This document shows, piece after piece, positions 1 through 8,693 of a stretch of 64,000 nucleotides of DNA. Below the pieces are notes generated by a model that worked only from the letters and a program-made list of their open reading frames with translations, was not told where the DNA came from and did no database searches. Position 1 is the stretch's first letter; the number at the start of each line of letters is the position of its first letter. The position numbers were made by a program, and so were the translations under genes. The stretch lies in contig CATOTG010000001.1 in NCBI GenBank assembly GCA_951813015.1, positions 551,738 through 615,737 on the forward strand, written 5' to 3'. The stretch is from an uncultured Thermoanaerobaculia bacterium (GTDB lineage Bacteria; Acidobacteriota; Thermoanaerobaculia; Multivoradales; Multivoraceae).

Positions 1-1227
1 TCGAGGTCCAGGACGACATGGTCCATGCCGATCAAGCGGACCAGCTCGTCGCGGTAGCGGTCACCTCGTCCACTCGAGACCCCAAGCAGGTAGTCACCCT
101 CCGGCAGACCACGCCAGACAAACAGGCCGCCGTCCGATAGCTCCGGATCGGACTGACGCCCATACCGGACTATCTGATCCTGCTCGTTCAGCTCCACGTT
201 GGTGGCGGACACCGCAAGATCCGTCACCACGGCGCCACTGCTGCTCCGCAACTCGACCGTCAAGCGATTCGACGCCGAACCCTGAAGCTCACCCAGGTCG
301 ATCCAGTCCCCCGGATTCTCCACGTGAACTGGCCATCCATCCAGAGGAGATCCGACGAGTCTCAAGTCGAATCGGCCGGGAGAGACACCCTCCAACTCGA
401 AGAAGCCCGTCTCGTCGGTCCAGGCGGCAGGAGAAATGCGCCCGTCCGTAGCGGCCAGAAAGACACGCTCCTCCGATGCGCCTGCCAACCGGCCCGTCAC
501 GGTCGCACCGAGCGCCGGCTCGTCCACGTCGTAGACCAAATCACCCAAGTCGTTCGGGACCGTTGTCGTCCACGCCTGCAACGGGCCCAGCCCGATGCGC
601 AGGTGCGCCGTTTGCCCGGCGGCGAAGGGACAGGTGACAATGAACTCGAAGTTGTCGCCTTTCCACTCACCAGCGCACGGACCGCGGTAGAGGCCGGGCG
701 CCAACGCCCTTCCGCCCACAGCGGCCCTTGGCTGCCGATCTCGCCAGCTCGGCGACGAGGCGGCGACGCGATCAACGGGAGACCACACGCGACCGACAAT
801 GTGGAGGCTCTCGTCACCGAGGCGTTCGACAGCCCGGTCCGAACTGCGGATCCGCAAGACGATCTTGCGCTCCGGAACCAGGAGAAACGGCTTCAGGTCG
901 GTGTTCCCTGGCGCCAGGTAGACCGATGGAGACCAAGCGCCAGCGACCATTGCCCGAACCGACCACACCCCGCTCAGAAGCAGGAACGTCGACCTGGAAT
1001 CCGTCCAGGGCCACCTCGTAGGGACGACTCCAGCCAGCGATCTCCTGGCGGGTAATCGGGTCGAGAATCTGGAACGTGGCAGACCGCGCCACCGCGAACT
1101 CCGTCCTGTCTTCCGGCCCGACGACCCGCAACTCCAACGGGACTCGCTCTTCAGCCTGTACCGACAACGGAACCAGACAGACTGCTCCGACAAGGGCGAC
1201 TCTGTCCAACAGGCTTGGGGCGTACAC
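1..1227 (-). pseudogene. Exported protein with carboxypeptidase-regulatory-like domains, 3' end off the window, one frame change
   Basis: On the minus strand a GTG at 1227 opens a protein with a signal peptide (a hydrophobic stretch ending VQA before EERVPLEL). It continues with beta-rich segments such as GATVTGRLAG followed by DETGFFELEGVSPGRFDLRL, the hallmark of CarboxypepD_reg/Ig-like regulatory domains. The frame open from 1 to about 930 and the frame carrying the signal peptide (about 930-1227) differ by a single frame change near 925-935. Both sides read as coherent protein, so this is either a base error or a recent lesion. The 3' end lies beyond the left edge. The family is judged from the repeat pattern only and the substrate is unknown. 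It is divergently arranged with the biotin carboxylase gene. Confidence 0.6.
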
Positions 1228-1417
1228 TTGCTTCGCTGCGTCCTGCGGCGCAGGCCTGCATGGAACGAACACACATCCGCGACTTCGCTGCCCTAAGGGG
1301 CCAGGACTCCATGAACCAACGCCGCGACAGACCAACGCCGCCAGGAAACCCGCCGCCTGTTCCGAGCGCGCCAGCAGAGCGGCGCCGCCGCCGGCCCTGG
1401 CCGGGCCGCCTTCCGGC

Positions 1418-2962
1418 ATGACGAGCCGGTTGCAGAAGGTGCTGGTCGCGAACCGCGGCGAGATCGCCGTGCGCATCATCAGGGCGCTGCGGGAGCGCGG
1501 CATCGTCTCGGTCGCCGTCTACTCCGAGGCGGACCGGGACGGCCTGGCGACACAGATGGCCGACGAAGCCCACTGCATCGGTCAGGCGCCCTCCGGCTCC
1601 AGCTACCTCCTGGCCGGGAAGATCGTTGATCTCGCGGTCGAGATCGGCGCCGACGCGATCCACCCCGGCTACGGCTTCCTGTCCGAGAACGCCGACTTCG
1701 CGCGCCGCTGCGAGGAGCGCGGCGTGACCTTCATCGGCCCGTCGTCCCAGGCGATCGCGGCGATGGGGTCGAAGATCGAGAGCCGGCGCCTGATGACGGC
1801 AGCCGGCGTGCCGATCGTGCCCGGCGGAACCGAGCCGCTCGCCGACGCCGGGTCGGCGCGGGCCGCGGCCCGCAAGATCGGCTATCCGGTGATGCTCAAG
1901 GCCTCGGCCGGAGGCGGCGGCAAGGGCATGCGCCTGGTGCGCAAGGAGGAGGAACTCGAGGCCGCGTTTCGGGGCGCCTCCTCGGAGGCCGGCGCGAGCT
2001 TCAACGACCCCTCCGTCTACATCGAGCGCTTCGTCGAGCGTCCGCGCCACGTCGAGATCCAGATCCTCGGCGACCGCCACGGGCGCGTCGTGTCGCTCGG
2101 AGAGCGGGAGTGTTCCCTTCAGCGGCGCCACCAGAAGGTCGTCGAGGAAGCTCCGTCGCCTGTAGTCGACCCGGACCTGCGACGGCGGATGGGCGAGGCC
2201 GCGGTGCGCGCCGCCGAAACCGTGAACTACGCGGGGGCCGGCACCGTCGAGTTCCTTCTCGATCCCGAGGGCGCGTTCTACTTCCTGGAGATGAACACGA
2301 GGATCCAGGTCGAGCACCCGGTGACCGAGCTGGTCACCGGCGTCGACATCGTCGCCGCGCAACTTGATATCGCCGCCGGAGAGGCGCTGCCGGACGCCAT
2401 GGTGAGCGGCATCGAACCCCGCGGTCACGCAGTCGAAGTCCGCCTCTACGCGGAAGACCCGTTCCGCGGCTTCGCTCCGTCGCCCGGGAAGATCGAGCTG
2501 CTCCGCCTGCCCGAGGGCCCGGGCGTGCGCAACGACTGCGGCGTTTACGAGGGCGCCGAGGTCACGATCCACTACGACCCGATGCTCGCCAAGCTGATCG
2601 TCTGGGGCCGCGACCGGACGCAGGCCCTGGCGCGGCTGCGGCGGGCCCTGGCCGAAACCCGCGTCGAGGGCATCCGGACCAACCTCGCCCTGTTCGAGCT
2701 GCTGCTCGAGGACGAGGACTTCCTCGCCGGCAACATGGACATCTCGATGCTCGACCGCAAGCTGGAGAACGGCGACCTCCGGGCGCCTGCGGCAAGTGGA
2801 GACTCGCTTGACGCCGACCTGCCGGTGCTGGCGGCGGTGCTCGCCCACCTGGGCCGCAACCACGCGAACGGCGTCACCTCGCCCGCTTCCGACGACCGCG
2901 CCCGGTCCAACTGGCAACTCGCCGCGCGCCGCGACAGCAGGAGGGGCGCGACGTGGAACTGA
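1418..2962 (+). CDS. Biotin carboxylase subunit of an acyl-CoA carboxylase
   Basis: ATP-grasp biotin carboxylase of about 514 residues, which carboxylates the biotin of a carrier protein using ATP and bicarbonate. It begins TSRLQKVLVANRGEIAVRII. A glycine-rich loop KASAGGGGKGM lies near residues 160-170, and the active-site segment EMNTRIQVEHPVTE near 290. After the catalytic part (about 450 residues) comes a short tail with WQLAARRD, as in propionyl- or methylcrotonyl-CoA carboxylase alpha subunits. The ATG at 1418 is preferred over the far-upstream in-frame start because homology begins there. The stop overlaps a GTG GAA CTG sequence identical to the start of the biotin carrier gene downstream, so the two were probably coupled before the local duplication. 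The exact acyl-CoA substrate cannot be told, and no carboxyltransferase gene is in the window. Confidence 0.93.
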   Translation: MTSRLQKVLVANRGEIAVRIIRALRERGIVSVAVYSEADRDGLATQMADEAHCIGQAPSGSSYLLAGKIVDLAVEIGADAIHPGYGFLSENADFARRCEERGVTFIGPSSQAIAAMGSKIESRRLMTAAGVPIVPGGTEPLADAGSARAAARKIGYPVMLKASAGGGGKGMRLVRKEEELEAAFRGASSEAGASFNDPSVYIERFVERPRHVEIQILGDRHGRVVSLGERECSLQRRHQKVVEEAPSPVVDPDLRRRMGEAAVRAAETVNYAGAGTVEFLLDPEGAFYFLEMNTRIQVEHPVTELVTGVDIVAAQLDIAAGEALPDAMVSGIEPRGHAVEVRLYAEDPFRGFAPSPGKIELLRLPEGPGVRNDCGVYEGAEVTIHYDPMLAKLIVWGRDRTQALARLRRALAETRVEGIRTNLALFELLLEDEDFLAGNMDISMLDRKLENGDLRAPAASGDSLDADLPVLAAVLAHLGRNHANGVTSPASDDRARSNWQLAARRDSRRGATWN

Positions 2963-3219
2963 TCGTGGCCAAGGGCCATGCCAGGTCTCACGCTTGCATG
3001 CGCGTCGATATGTGCGCGCGCCGGGTGCGCCGAGGAGGGACAACGACGTCGCCATCGCCCGGCACTGCGCCACCCGGTGCAGACCCTGAAGTCGAGGTCG
3101 AGGTCGAGGTCGAGGTCGAGTGGAACTGATCGTCGCCAGTGCGGACCGTGAAGTCCAGGTAGAGGTCGAGTGGAACTGATCGTCGCCAGCGGAGACCGTG
3201 AAGTCCGGGTAGAGGCCGA
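2953..3219 (+). repeat. Repeated 5' end of the biotin-carrier gene with a hexamer microsatellite
   Basis: The start sequence GTGGAACTGATCGT occurs at 2953, 3120 and 3170. The last two belong to a 50-bp tandem repeat, and a weaker partial copy lies near 3078. Five to six GTCGAG hexamers occupy about 3088-3120. The first copy overlaps the stop of the carboxylase gene; only the third copy is in frame with the complete carrier protein. Confidence 0.85.
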
Positions 3220-3688
3220 GGCCGGCGCCGACGGCAACTGGACGATCGCCGTCGACGGTCGGGAGTACCGGGTCGACGCGGCAACCGTGGGCCGGCCGGA
3301 CGTGTTGAGCGTGATCGTCGGCGGACGGCAGACGACCGCCAGCGTACGGGCCCTCGGCAAGGGCGTCTACGTCGTCGACGGTGCTGAAGTGCGGGTGATC
3401 GACCCCCGGTCCCGGGACTTCGCCGCAGCCGTCGCCCAGGCCGGGGACGGCGTCTTCGAGGCCACGGCGTACATGCCTGGCCGCGTCACCGCCGTACTCG
3501 CGGACGAGGGCGAGCACGTCGCCGCGGGCCAGGGCGTCCTCGTGCTCGAGGCGATGAAGATGGAAAACGAGATCCCGTCGGACATCGACGGCCGCCTGGA
3601 GAAACTCCTGGTCGAAGCGGGTCAGACCGTCGACAGCGGCGATCCGCTGTTCGTCGTGACCCCGACCGGCGACGACACGGCAGGCTAA
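3170..3688 (+). CDS. Biotin carboxyl carrier protein of an acyl-CoA carboxylase
   Basis: Protein of 172 residues. The C-terminal biotinyl domain carries the biotinylation motif EAMKMEN near residue 129, and the flat-strand motif PGRVTAVLADEGEHVAAGQ precedes it. The N-terminal about 90 residues (NWTIAVDGREYRVDA) resemble the BT-like linker found before the carrier domain in fused alpha subunits. GTG at 3170 is the start used by the third copy of a repeated 5' end. Two older-looking copies of the same start lie upstream (2953, 3120) but do not read through. It acts with the biotin carboxylase at 1418. It may have been part of a single BC-BT-BCCP chain or an overlapping gene pair before the insertion. 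Confidence 0.9.
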   Translation: MELIVASGDREVRVEAEAGADGNWTIAVDGREYRVDAATVGRPDVLSVIVGGRQTTASVRALGKGVYVVDGAEVRVIDPRSRDFAAAVAQAGDGVFEATAYMPGRVTAVLADEGEHVAAGQGVLVLEAMKMENEIPSDIDGRLEKLLVEAGQTVDSGDPLFVVTPTGDDTAG

Positions 3689-3701
3689 GGCCACGAGCGC
3701 T

Positions 3702-4385
3702 TCAGGACGCCTCCCGCACGAGCACCTTGGACGCGGCCGGGAAACCCAGGCTGAGCTGCCCGGTCCCGGAGACCACCGCGACGCTGCCGGCCGTCTCGTC
3801 CCTCGCCGCGACCTCGACCGACCTGCCCGGCGCCAGACCCTCTCGATCGGCGAAGCGCAGGAACTCGGCGCCCTGGTCCGTGACCCGGACGACCTCGACC
3901 GTGCAGTTCAGCGGGCACTTCAGCAGGCTGGGATGGTCCACGATCTCGATGTGGCCGTCGGCGCCGGGAATCGGATCACCGTGGGGGTCGACCGACGGAT
4001 GGCCCAGCATCTCGTCCATCCGCTCGATCATCCGTTCCGAGACCGCGTGCTCGAGCAGCTCGGCTTCGGCGTGGACCTCGCTCCAGTCGAACCCCATCAC
4101 GTTGACGAGAAACAGCTCGACCAGCCGGTGCCGCCTGAGGACGTGCACGGCCAGCTTGCGGCCCGCGGGCTCCAGCCGGACGCCGCTGTAGCGCTCGTAC
4201 GCAATCAGGCCGGACTCGGCCAAGGTCTTCATCATCGCGGTGACCGAAGCCGGCGCCACCTCCAGGTGGGCCGCGATACGGCCCATCGGCACAAGGTCCT
4301 CCCCGCTCTGCCGCGCCTCTTGTTCGGCCCGGAAGATGCACTTCAGGTAATCCTCGACGCTGCTGCTTGCCCGCATGGTCATCAT
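3702..4385 (-). CDS. DtxR/MntR-family metal-dependent transcriptional regulator
   Basis: 227 residues. The N-terminal winged helix (VEDYLKCIFRAEQEA through APASVTAMMKTLAESGLI, residues 8-60) is followed by the dimerisation and metal-binding region with SERMIERMDEMLGHP. A C-terminal FeoA/SH3-like domain spans about 155-227 (EVVRVTDQGAEFLRFADREGL). Proteins of this family bind Fe2+ or Mn2+ and repress metal-uptake genes. The ATG at 4376 is an alternative start. It is convergent with the biotin carrier gene and downstream of the isoprenoid operon, so it may be cotranscribed with it, although no metal transporter is adjacent. Confidence 0.9.
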   Translation of the reverse strand: MMTMRASSSVEDYLKCIFRAEQEARQSGEDLVPMGRIAAHLEVAPASVTAMMKTLAESGLIAYERYSGVRLEPAGRKLAVHVLRRHRLVELFLVNVMGFDWSEVHAEAELLEHAVSERMIERMDEMLGHPSVDPHGDPIPGADGHIEIVDHPSLLKCPLNCTVEVVRVTDQGAEFLRFADREGLAPGRSVEVAARDETAGSVAVVSGTGQLSLGFPAASKVLVREAS

Positions 4386-4439
4386 TTCGAAGGCCGCCCG
4401 AGGCGGCGGCCGCGTCTGCCTGCGTAGGCGATCTCCAAG

Positions 4440-4547
4440 GGTTGCTCGCCTGAACTCACAAGCGTACCGACACCTTCCCCGGATACCGGCGGCGACCGGT
4501 TCAACGATGCGTTCGAGGTTGCTCGCCTGAACTCACAAGTGTACCGG
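4440..4547 (-). repeat. 78-bp-spaced duplication at the 3' end of isopentenyl phosphate kinase
   Basis: A 30-bp segment starting GGTTGCTCGCCTGAACTCAC is present at 4440 and at 4518, one mismatch apart. The 4518 copy encodes the last residues of the kinase (GTLVSSGEQP). The 4440 copy repeats the same peptide just beyond the stop. Confidence 0.85.
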
Positions 4548-5460
4548 CGCCTGCCGCTGCCAGCGCCGGGCGCCGGAGCACGGATTCCAGCAGGCCCGGT
4601 TCCCGGCCGTCGACGATCAACGACTCGACGCCGGCCCGGGCCAGACGCCACGCGGTGACCAGGCGATGCTTCATCCCGCCGGTCACGTCGACCGCCGGCG
4701 AAGCGCCGGCGGCCGCCAGAGCCGCCTCGATGTTCGTCGCATCGATGCGCGGAATCGGCAGGCCGGCGTCGTCCAGCACGCCGCGAGTGACACCCAGCCA
4801 GACGGCCCGCCGCACCGTGATCCCGAGGGTCGGCAGAGCACCCGCCAGGAACTCGAACCCCGTTTCGGTCGACACGATTGCCGCCCCGCGGCTGCGGTCC
4901 ATCGCCACATCGCCCATCGTCACCGGCGCCATGCCCAGCCGCAGCGCCTCGGCAAGGGGTTCGGGAGGCGGTCCGTGGGCTTTCCCGTCGTCGGTGACCA
5001 GGAACCCGGACGGCGGTTGCGAGTACGCCGGCACGCCCGCATCGACCAGACTGGAGACGATCAAGCGGTGAAGAGCCTGCGCCGCGGCCTGCGTGCGCGC
5101 GATCCCCATCCGGTCGGCCGCCGAGTCGAGCCGGCGACCGCCCGCACCTCCCACGAGGCCGGCCGCTTTCGCCTCCGGGTGACCGAAGGAGCCGCTGCCG
5201 TGGCCAACGAGCAGGCCGCCGCCCGACCAACCGGCCGCGATCTCGGCCGCCAGGCGGCCGAGGCGCTCCTTCTCGACCGTGCGCGGTTTCGTCTTGTCGG
5301 TGATCAGGCTGCCGCCGAGCTTGACCAGGGTCAGGCTCAACCGGTCGCGCTCATCGTTCCCGGCGTTACGGATCGCGGAACCGACCCGGTCGCGGCTTTC
5401 GCGGGTCACGCTCGACCGGTCGCGCTCATCGGTCCCGGCGTCCCTCGATCCCACCGCCAC
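4501..5460 (-). CDS. Isopentenyl phosphate kinase (amino acid kinase fold)
   Basis: 319 residues. It phosphorylates isopentenyl phosphate to isopentenyl diphosphate with ATP. Diagnostic segments are LVKLGGSLITDK (44-55), the GHGSGSFGH loop with the family's catalytic histidine, MGDVAMD and VDVTGGMKHR. These match archaeal IPKs rather than glutamate-5-kinase or UMP kinase. The first about 42 residues are an extra, internally repeated tail (DERDRSSVT... then DERDRLSLT) created by a 75-bp duplication. The native start may therefore lie closer to 5340. The GTG at 5460 is two bases past the stop of the decarboxylase gene, so the genes are coupled. Together with the absence of phosphomevalonate kinase this points to the alternative mevalonate route. 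Confidence 0.88.
   Translation of the reverse strand: MAVGSRDAGTDERDRSSVTRESRDRVGSAIRNAGNDERDRLSLTLVKLGGSLITDKTKPRTVEKERLGRLAAEIAAGWSGGGLLVGHGSGSFGHPEAKAAGLVGGAGGRRLDSAADRMGIARTQAAAQALHRLIVSSLVDAGVPAYSQPPSGFLVTDDGKAHGPPPEPLAEALRLGMAPVTMGDVAMDRSRGAAIVSTETGFEFLAGALPTLGITVRRAVWLGVTRGVLDDAGLPIPRIDATNIEAALAAAGASPAVDVTGGMKHRLVTAWRLARAGVESLIVDGREPGLLESVLRRPALAAAGAGTLVSSGEQPRTHR
5336..5441 (-). repeat. 75-bp in-frame duplication at the 5' end of isopentenyl phosphate kinase
   Basis: A 31-bp segment containing ACCGGTCGCGCTCATCG is found at 5336 and again at 5411, 75 bp apart. Because 75 is a multiple of three, it adds about 25 residues to the N-terminus without breaking the frame. Confidence 0.85.
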
Positions 5461-5462
5461 GG

Positions 5463-6527
5463 TCAGAGCTCCGCGCCGCTACGCCACGCCGGCGGGCCCC
5501 CGGTGCGGTCGCGCAGGACGTGCTCGACGCTGCGGAGCGCCTCGAGCCGGTCCGCCACCTGCGGTGCATCGGCCGGCTGGCAGATCACGTGGACGTTGGC
5601 GCCGGCGTCCATCGTGGCATACGCGGCCACGCCGTCGGCCCGCAGACGTCGGACCGCCGCCAGCACCTCGATCGTCCCCGGAGACCAGTAGTAGACCGGC
5701 GGCCGCGACGACATCGCGATGAGGTGCAGGTCGATCCCCTCCTCCTCGACCGCATCGCCGAGCGCCTCGAAGTCGCGGCCACGCAGAGCGGCGCGGACCC
5801 GCTCAAGCCTCCCGTCGAGCGCGGCGAGACGCGGCGCGAAGTACGGACTGGTCACGGCCCGCCGGTGGCCGTCCCGCGACGAGACCTTCTTCGCTCCTGT
5901 TTCGACGACGGCGACCAGATCGCAGAGTTGCCAAGCCCCCTCGTCCAGAATCTGCACCCCGGCGTTGCCGTCCCCGGCGGGCCACTCGACGTAGCCGCCC
6001 CACGCGGACCGCGCGGCGGAACCTGAACCGCTGCTCCGCGACAGGTCCGACAGCGTTCGCGGCGCCAGGTCGAAGCCCATGCAGGCCGCGACGGCAAGCG
6101 TCAGGGCGGTGAAACCCGAGGCCGACGACGCGATGCCCGCAGCCGTCGGGAAGGTGTTGTACGTCGCGATGCGGAATCCGCCTTCGTACGGCGCGGCCGT
6201 CCCCTGCGACCATGCCCGCAGCCGGTCGAGGTGCCGCTTCGTGCGCTCGACAAAGGCCGGTGGCGGCGTCGCCGGCGCAGGCCGGCGCTCACCGCCGGGC
6301 ACATCGAGCCACCGGACTTCGTCCTCGCTGCCCATCCTTAGGGGCGACGCGGAACAGACGGAACGGCACGCATCGAGGGTCATCGACAGCGACCGATTGA
6401 AGGGCACGGGACCCTCACCGTCACCTTCGAGATCGCGGGCGCCCCAGTACTTGACGAAGGCGATGTTCGACGGCGCCTCCGCGGTCACCGGACCCGGCTC
6501 GCGCACCGGTTCGAGGGTGGAATCCAT
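5463..6527 (-). CDS. Diphosphomevalonate/phosphomevalonate decarboxylase
   Basis: 354-residue GHMP-fold decarboxylase. It carries the family motifs APSNIAFVKYWG (19-30, with the active-site lysine), NTFPTAAGIASSASG, RSSGSGSAARSAWGG (with the conserved arginine) and TMDAGANVH (with the catalytic aspartate). The classical enzyme turns mevalonate diphosphate into isopentenyl diphosphate. The neighbouring isopentenyl phosphate kinase and the missing phosphomevalonate kinase suggest that this one acts on mevalonate phosphate instead, as reported for Roseiflexus and haloarchaea. Substrate choice cannot be read from these motifs alone. The ATG at 6527 lies inside the last unit of a 72-bp repeat array. 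Confidence 0.85.
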   Translation of the reverse strand: MDSTLEPVREPGPVTAEAPSNIAFVKYWGARDLEGDGEGPVPFNRSLSMTLDACRSVCSASPLRMGSEDEVRWLDVPGGERRPAPATPPPAFVERTKRHLDRLRAWSQGTAAPYEGGFRIATYNTFPTAAGIASSASGFTALTLAVAACMGFDLAPRTLSDLSRSSGSGSAARSAWGGYVEWPAGDGNAGVQILDEGAWQLCDLVAVVETGAKKVSSRDGHRRAVTSPYFAPRLAALDGRLERVRAALRGRDFEALGDAVEEEGIDLHLIAMSSRPPVYYWSPGTIEVLAAVRRLRADGVAAYATMDAGANVHVICQPADAPQVADRLEALRSVEHVLRDRTGGPPAWRSGAEL

Positions 6528-6795
6528 GACTCGCCGCCGAGCCTACAGCCGCCTCGGCGCCGGCGCAGCCACCACCAGGAGCGCCCTCGTGGAATCCATG
6601 ACTCGCCGCCGAGCCTACAGCCGCCTCGGCGCCGGCGCAGCCGCCACCAGGAGCGCCCTCGTGGAATCCATGGCGCGCCGCCGAGCCTGTAGCCGCCTCG
6701 GCGCCGGCGCAGCCGCCACCAGGAGCGCCCTCGTGGAATCCACGACTCGGCGCCGAGCCTGTAACCGCGCTCGATCAGTCCTCGAACCGCAGGCC
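6517..6795 (-). repeat. 72-bp tandem array carrying repeated start codons between mevalonate kinase and decarboxylase
   Basis: The sequence GTGGAATCCATGAC and its variants begin at 6517, 6589, 6661 and 6733, exactly 72 bp apart. On the minus strand each unit begins ATGGATTCCAC, the start of the decarboxylase gene; the oldest copy has GTG. Two units end in an in-frame TAG and encode MDSTRALL followed by an Ala/Pro/Arg-rich tail ending RRL. The array fills the gap to the mevalonate kinase stop at 6775. Confidence 0.92.
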
Positions 6796-8112
6796 GTCCG
6801 CGCCGATGGGCGCATCGACCGGCGCGAGGTCCGACAGGCCTTCGATCGGCCCGGCATCGCGCCCGCCGGGCATGCAGATGAGCGCGCCCGCCGACTCGCC
6901 CTCGAGCGCGCCGGCGCCCGAGATCTTGGCGGCGCCGCCGGCCGACTCCACGCGGGAGATCCGAGCCGCGATGGCCGGCGGCACGACGCCGAGCTCGACC
7001 AGGCCGCGGTGCCCTGCCGCGACCGCCGCCGCCGCCCGGGGTTCGCGGTCCTCGACCAGGGCCTCGCGAAAGGCCGCCGCCGCCCCACCGAGGCGGTCGA
7101 GCACTTCCGCCACGCCTTCGGGATCCTGTTCGCAGCGCCGGCGAACGGTCGTCACCACGGCGCCGGTGGTCTGGCCGGGCGTCCCGCTGTCGGCCACCAG
7201 GAGGCCACTGCGCAGCCACCCCCGCCGCGGCAGGTCCTCGAAGCGCAACGCCTTCCCCGCTGGCCGCACGAAGAGAACGCCGCCGCGCAGCACCGTGCCG
7301 CTGTCGATCCCCGACGGCAACCCGTGCTGCCGCCGCTCGACCTCGAGCGCCGCCGCCTCGATTGCCCGGAGTTCGGCGCCCTCGACCCCGGCCCGGGAGA
7401 CGGCGCGTCGGGCTTTTGGGCCGGACGGCAACGCCCCGCCGGCTGCAACTTCGGCGCCCTCGACCCCGGCCCGGGCGACGGCGTGTCGAGTTTCCGGGCC
7501 GGCCGGCAACGCACCGCCGGCTGCAGCGCGGCTCTTCCCGCCCCCGCGCCCGGCCTTCGGCGCCACCCGACCCAGGCCGCCCGCCAACGCCCGCACAGCC
7601 GCAACCACCCCCACCGCCGCCGCCGCCGAACTGCCCAGTCCGGCGCCGACCGGAATCGCCGACTGCACCCGCAGGTCGAGTGAATACTCCCGCAACCGGG
7701 CCGACGCCGACGCCCCCAGGGACGCCAGCGCCTCGCCGACCGCGACGCGAACCAGCGCGCCGCGATCCCGGTCGACCCGAAACGGCGCCTCGCCCGCCCG
7801 GAAGGCAAGCCAGCGCCGGCGTGCCTGCCCGGCGAAGTCCGCCAGCGCCGGCCAGGAGTGCCGCTCCTCGACCGCAATGTCGGGAAGATCGACGCGAACC
7901 CCATGACCGCCGGCGCCGGCCGTCGAAGCCAGACCCGCCTCCACCCTCAGCCGCAGGCCGAGAGCCGCCACCACCGCCGGCCGGCCATACACGGCCGCGT
8001 GTTCACCCATCAGGATCACCTTCCCGGGCACGCTCAGCCGCACCACGGCCTCCGTTCCCCCGGTCACGGCAAGCACCCCTCCGCCCCGGCGCAGCTCAGC
8101 CCGTGAGCGCAC
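6775..8112 (-). CDS. Mevalonate kinase with an expanded internal linker
   Basis: 445-residue GHMP kinase that phosphorylates mevalonate at C5. VPGKVILMGEHAAVYGRPAV spans about 28-47, the ATP-binding loop IPVGAGLGSSAAAAVG 143-158, GLPSGIDSGTVLRGG about 255-270, and the C-terminal KISGAGA motif lies near 394. It is about 100 residues longer than typical because residues about 180-245 hold an Ala/Gly/Arg-rich insertion containing a 26-residue repeat from a 78-bp DNA duplication. GTG at 8112 is used; GTG codons nearer VTGGTEAVVRLS are possible starts. It is the third gene of the isoprenoid operon, separated from HMG-CoA reductase by a 0.94-kb insertion with an opposite-strand gene. Confidence 0.9.
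   Translation of the reverse strand: MRSRAELRRGGGVLAVTGGTEAVVRLSVPGKVILMGEHAAVYGRPAVVAALGLRLRVEAGLASTAGAGGHGVRVDLPDIAVEERHSWPALADFAGQARRRWLAFRAGEAPFRVDRDRGALVRVAVGEALASLGASASARLREYSLDLRVQSAIPVGAGLGSSAAAAVGVVAAVRALAGGLGRVAPKAGRGGGKSRAAAGGALPAGPETRHAVARAGVEGAEVAAGGALPSGPKARRAVSRAGVEGAELRAIEAAALEVERRQHGLPSGIDSGTVLRGGVLFVRPAGKALRFEDLPRRGWLRSGLLVADSGTPGQTTGAVVTTVRRRCEQDPEGVAEVLDRLGGAAAAFREALVEDREPRAAAAVAAGHRGLVELGVVPPAIAARISRVESAGGAAKISGAGALEGESAGALICMPGGRDAGPIEGLSDLAPVDAPIGADGLRFED
7373..7505 (-). repeat. 78-bp in-frame duplication inside mevalonate kinase
   Basis: TCGGCGCCCTCGACCCCGGC occurs at 7373 and 7451. The 78-bp spacing duplicates a 26-residue segment (AAGGALP...ARAGVEGAE) in a surface linker without changing frame. 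Confidence 0.85.
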
Positions 8113-8693
8113 CGCCGTCCAGCCCGTCCGGGTCCCATGGGGAGAGGTCCCAGCGGCCTCAGAGCGACGCCCGACGACCCGACATCAACCGACACCCACA
8201 GGGCCTTTGCAAAATCGGGAACTCCGGTGACCGCTGTGAGGAAACCACTCCGGAATCGGCGTCTCCGCACCGGCACCGCTCTCGACCCTCGAGAATGAAG
8301 GCCTCCCGCCCGCGCCCAGCGTGGAGCGCTGGACTTTGGAATGGTCCTGACCGACACCCAACCGGAGCGAGCGGAGTGGAGTGAGCACTGACAAGGCGAT
8401 TCTCCGTGAGCTCAACAGAGCGTCGATAAAGTCTCCATAGCCTATGCCCCCTTAAGCCCCTATGCGGCTTTGGAGGTACCCCGCTCCCGGGCCACGATGG
8501 CTTCGAGGTGCGGCGCGGCGATCTTCTGTAGGGCGATCAGGGAGGCGGTCCGCTCGACGAGTTCCTCACCAGAGACCAGGACCGGGCGCTCTTCGACCTG
8601 CCGCCCCTGGAGGGCGAAGCGTGAGAGGAAGCGTGAGAGTCTGCGCTACGATGCCGGCATGAGCACGACCGAAGCCCTGCGCGAGGCCCTGGC
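8113..8693. other. Gene-poor stretch inside the isoprenoid operon
   Basis: No convincing complete gene lies here. On the minus strand about 8462-8640 is an open reading of roughly 50 residues (QVEERPVLVSGEELVERTAS, later PHLEAIVARERG) that lacks a start codon; its tail resembles the C-terminus of the DUF222-HNH protein at 30.0 kb, so it may be a gene remnant. Just before 8694 a tiny ORF MSTTEALREALA ends overlapping the next start. The rest (8113-8460) shows nothing recognisable. Confidence 0.4.

Noticed and set aside
1151..3694. 847-residue minus-strand reading opposite the carboxylase genes
   Set aside because: Low-complexity Arg/Asp/Gly composition typical of antisense frames in GC-rich DNA; the plus strand carries clear domains.
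6517..6795. Possible CRISPR array
   Set aside because: The whole 72-bp unit repeats without unique spacers.
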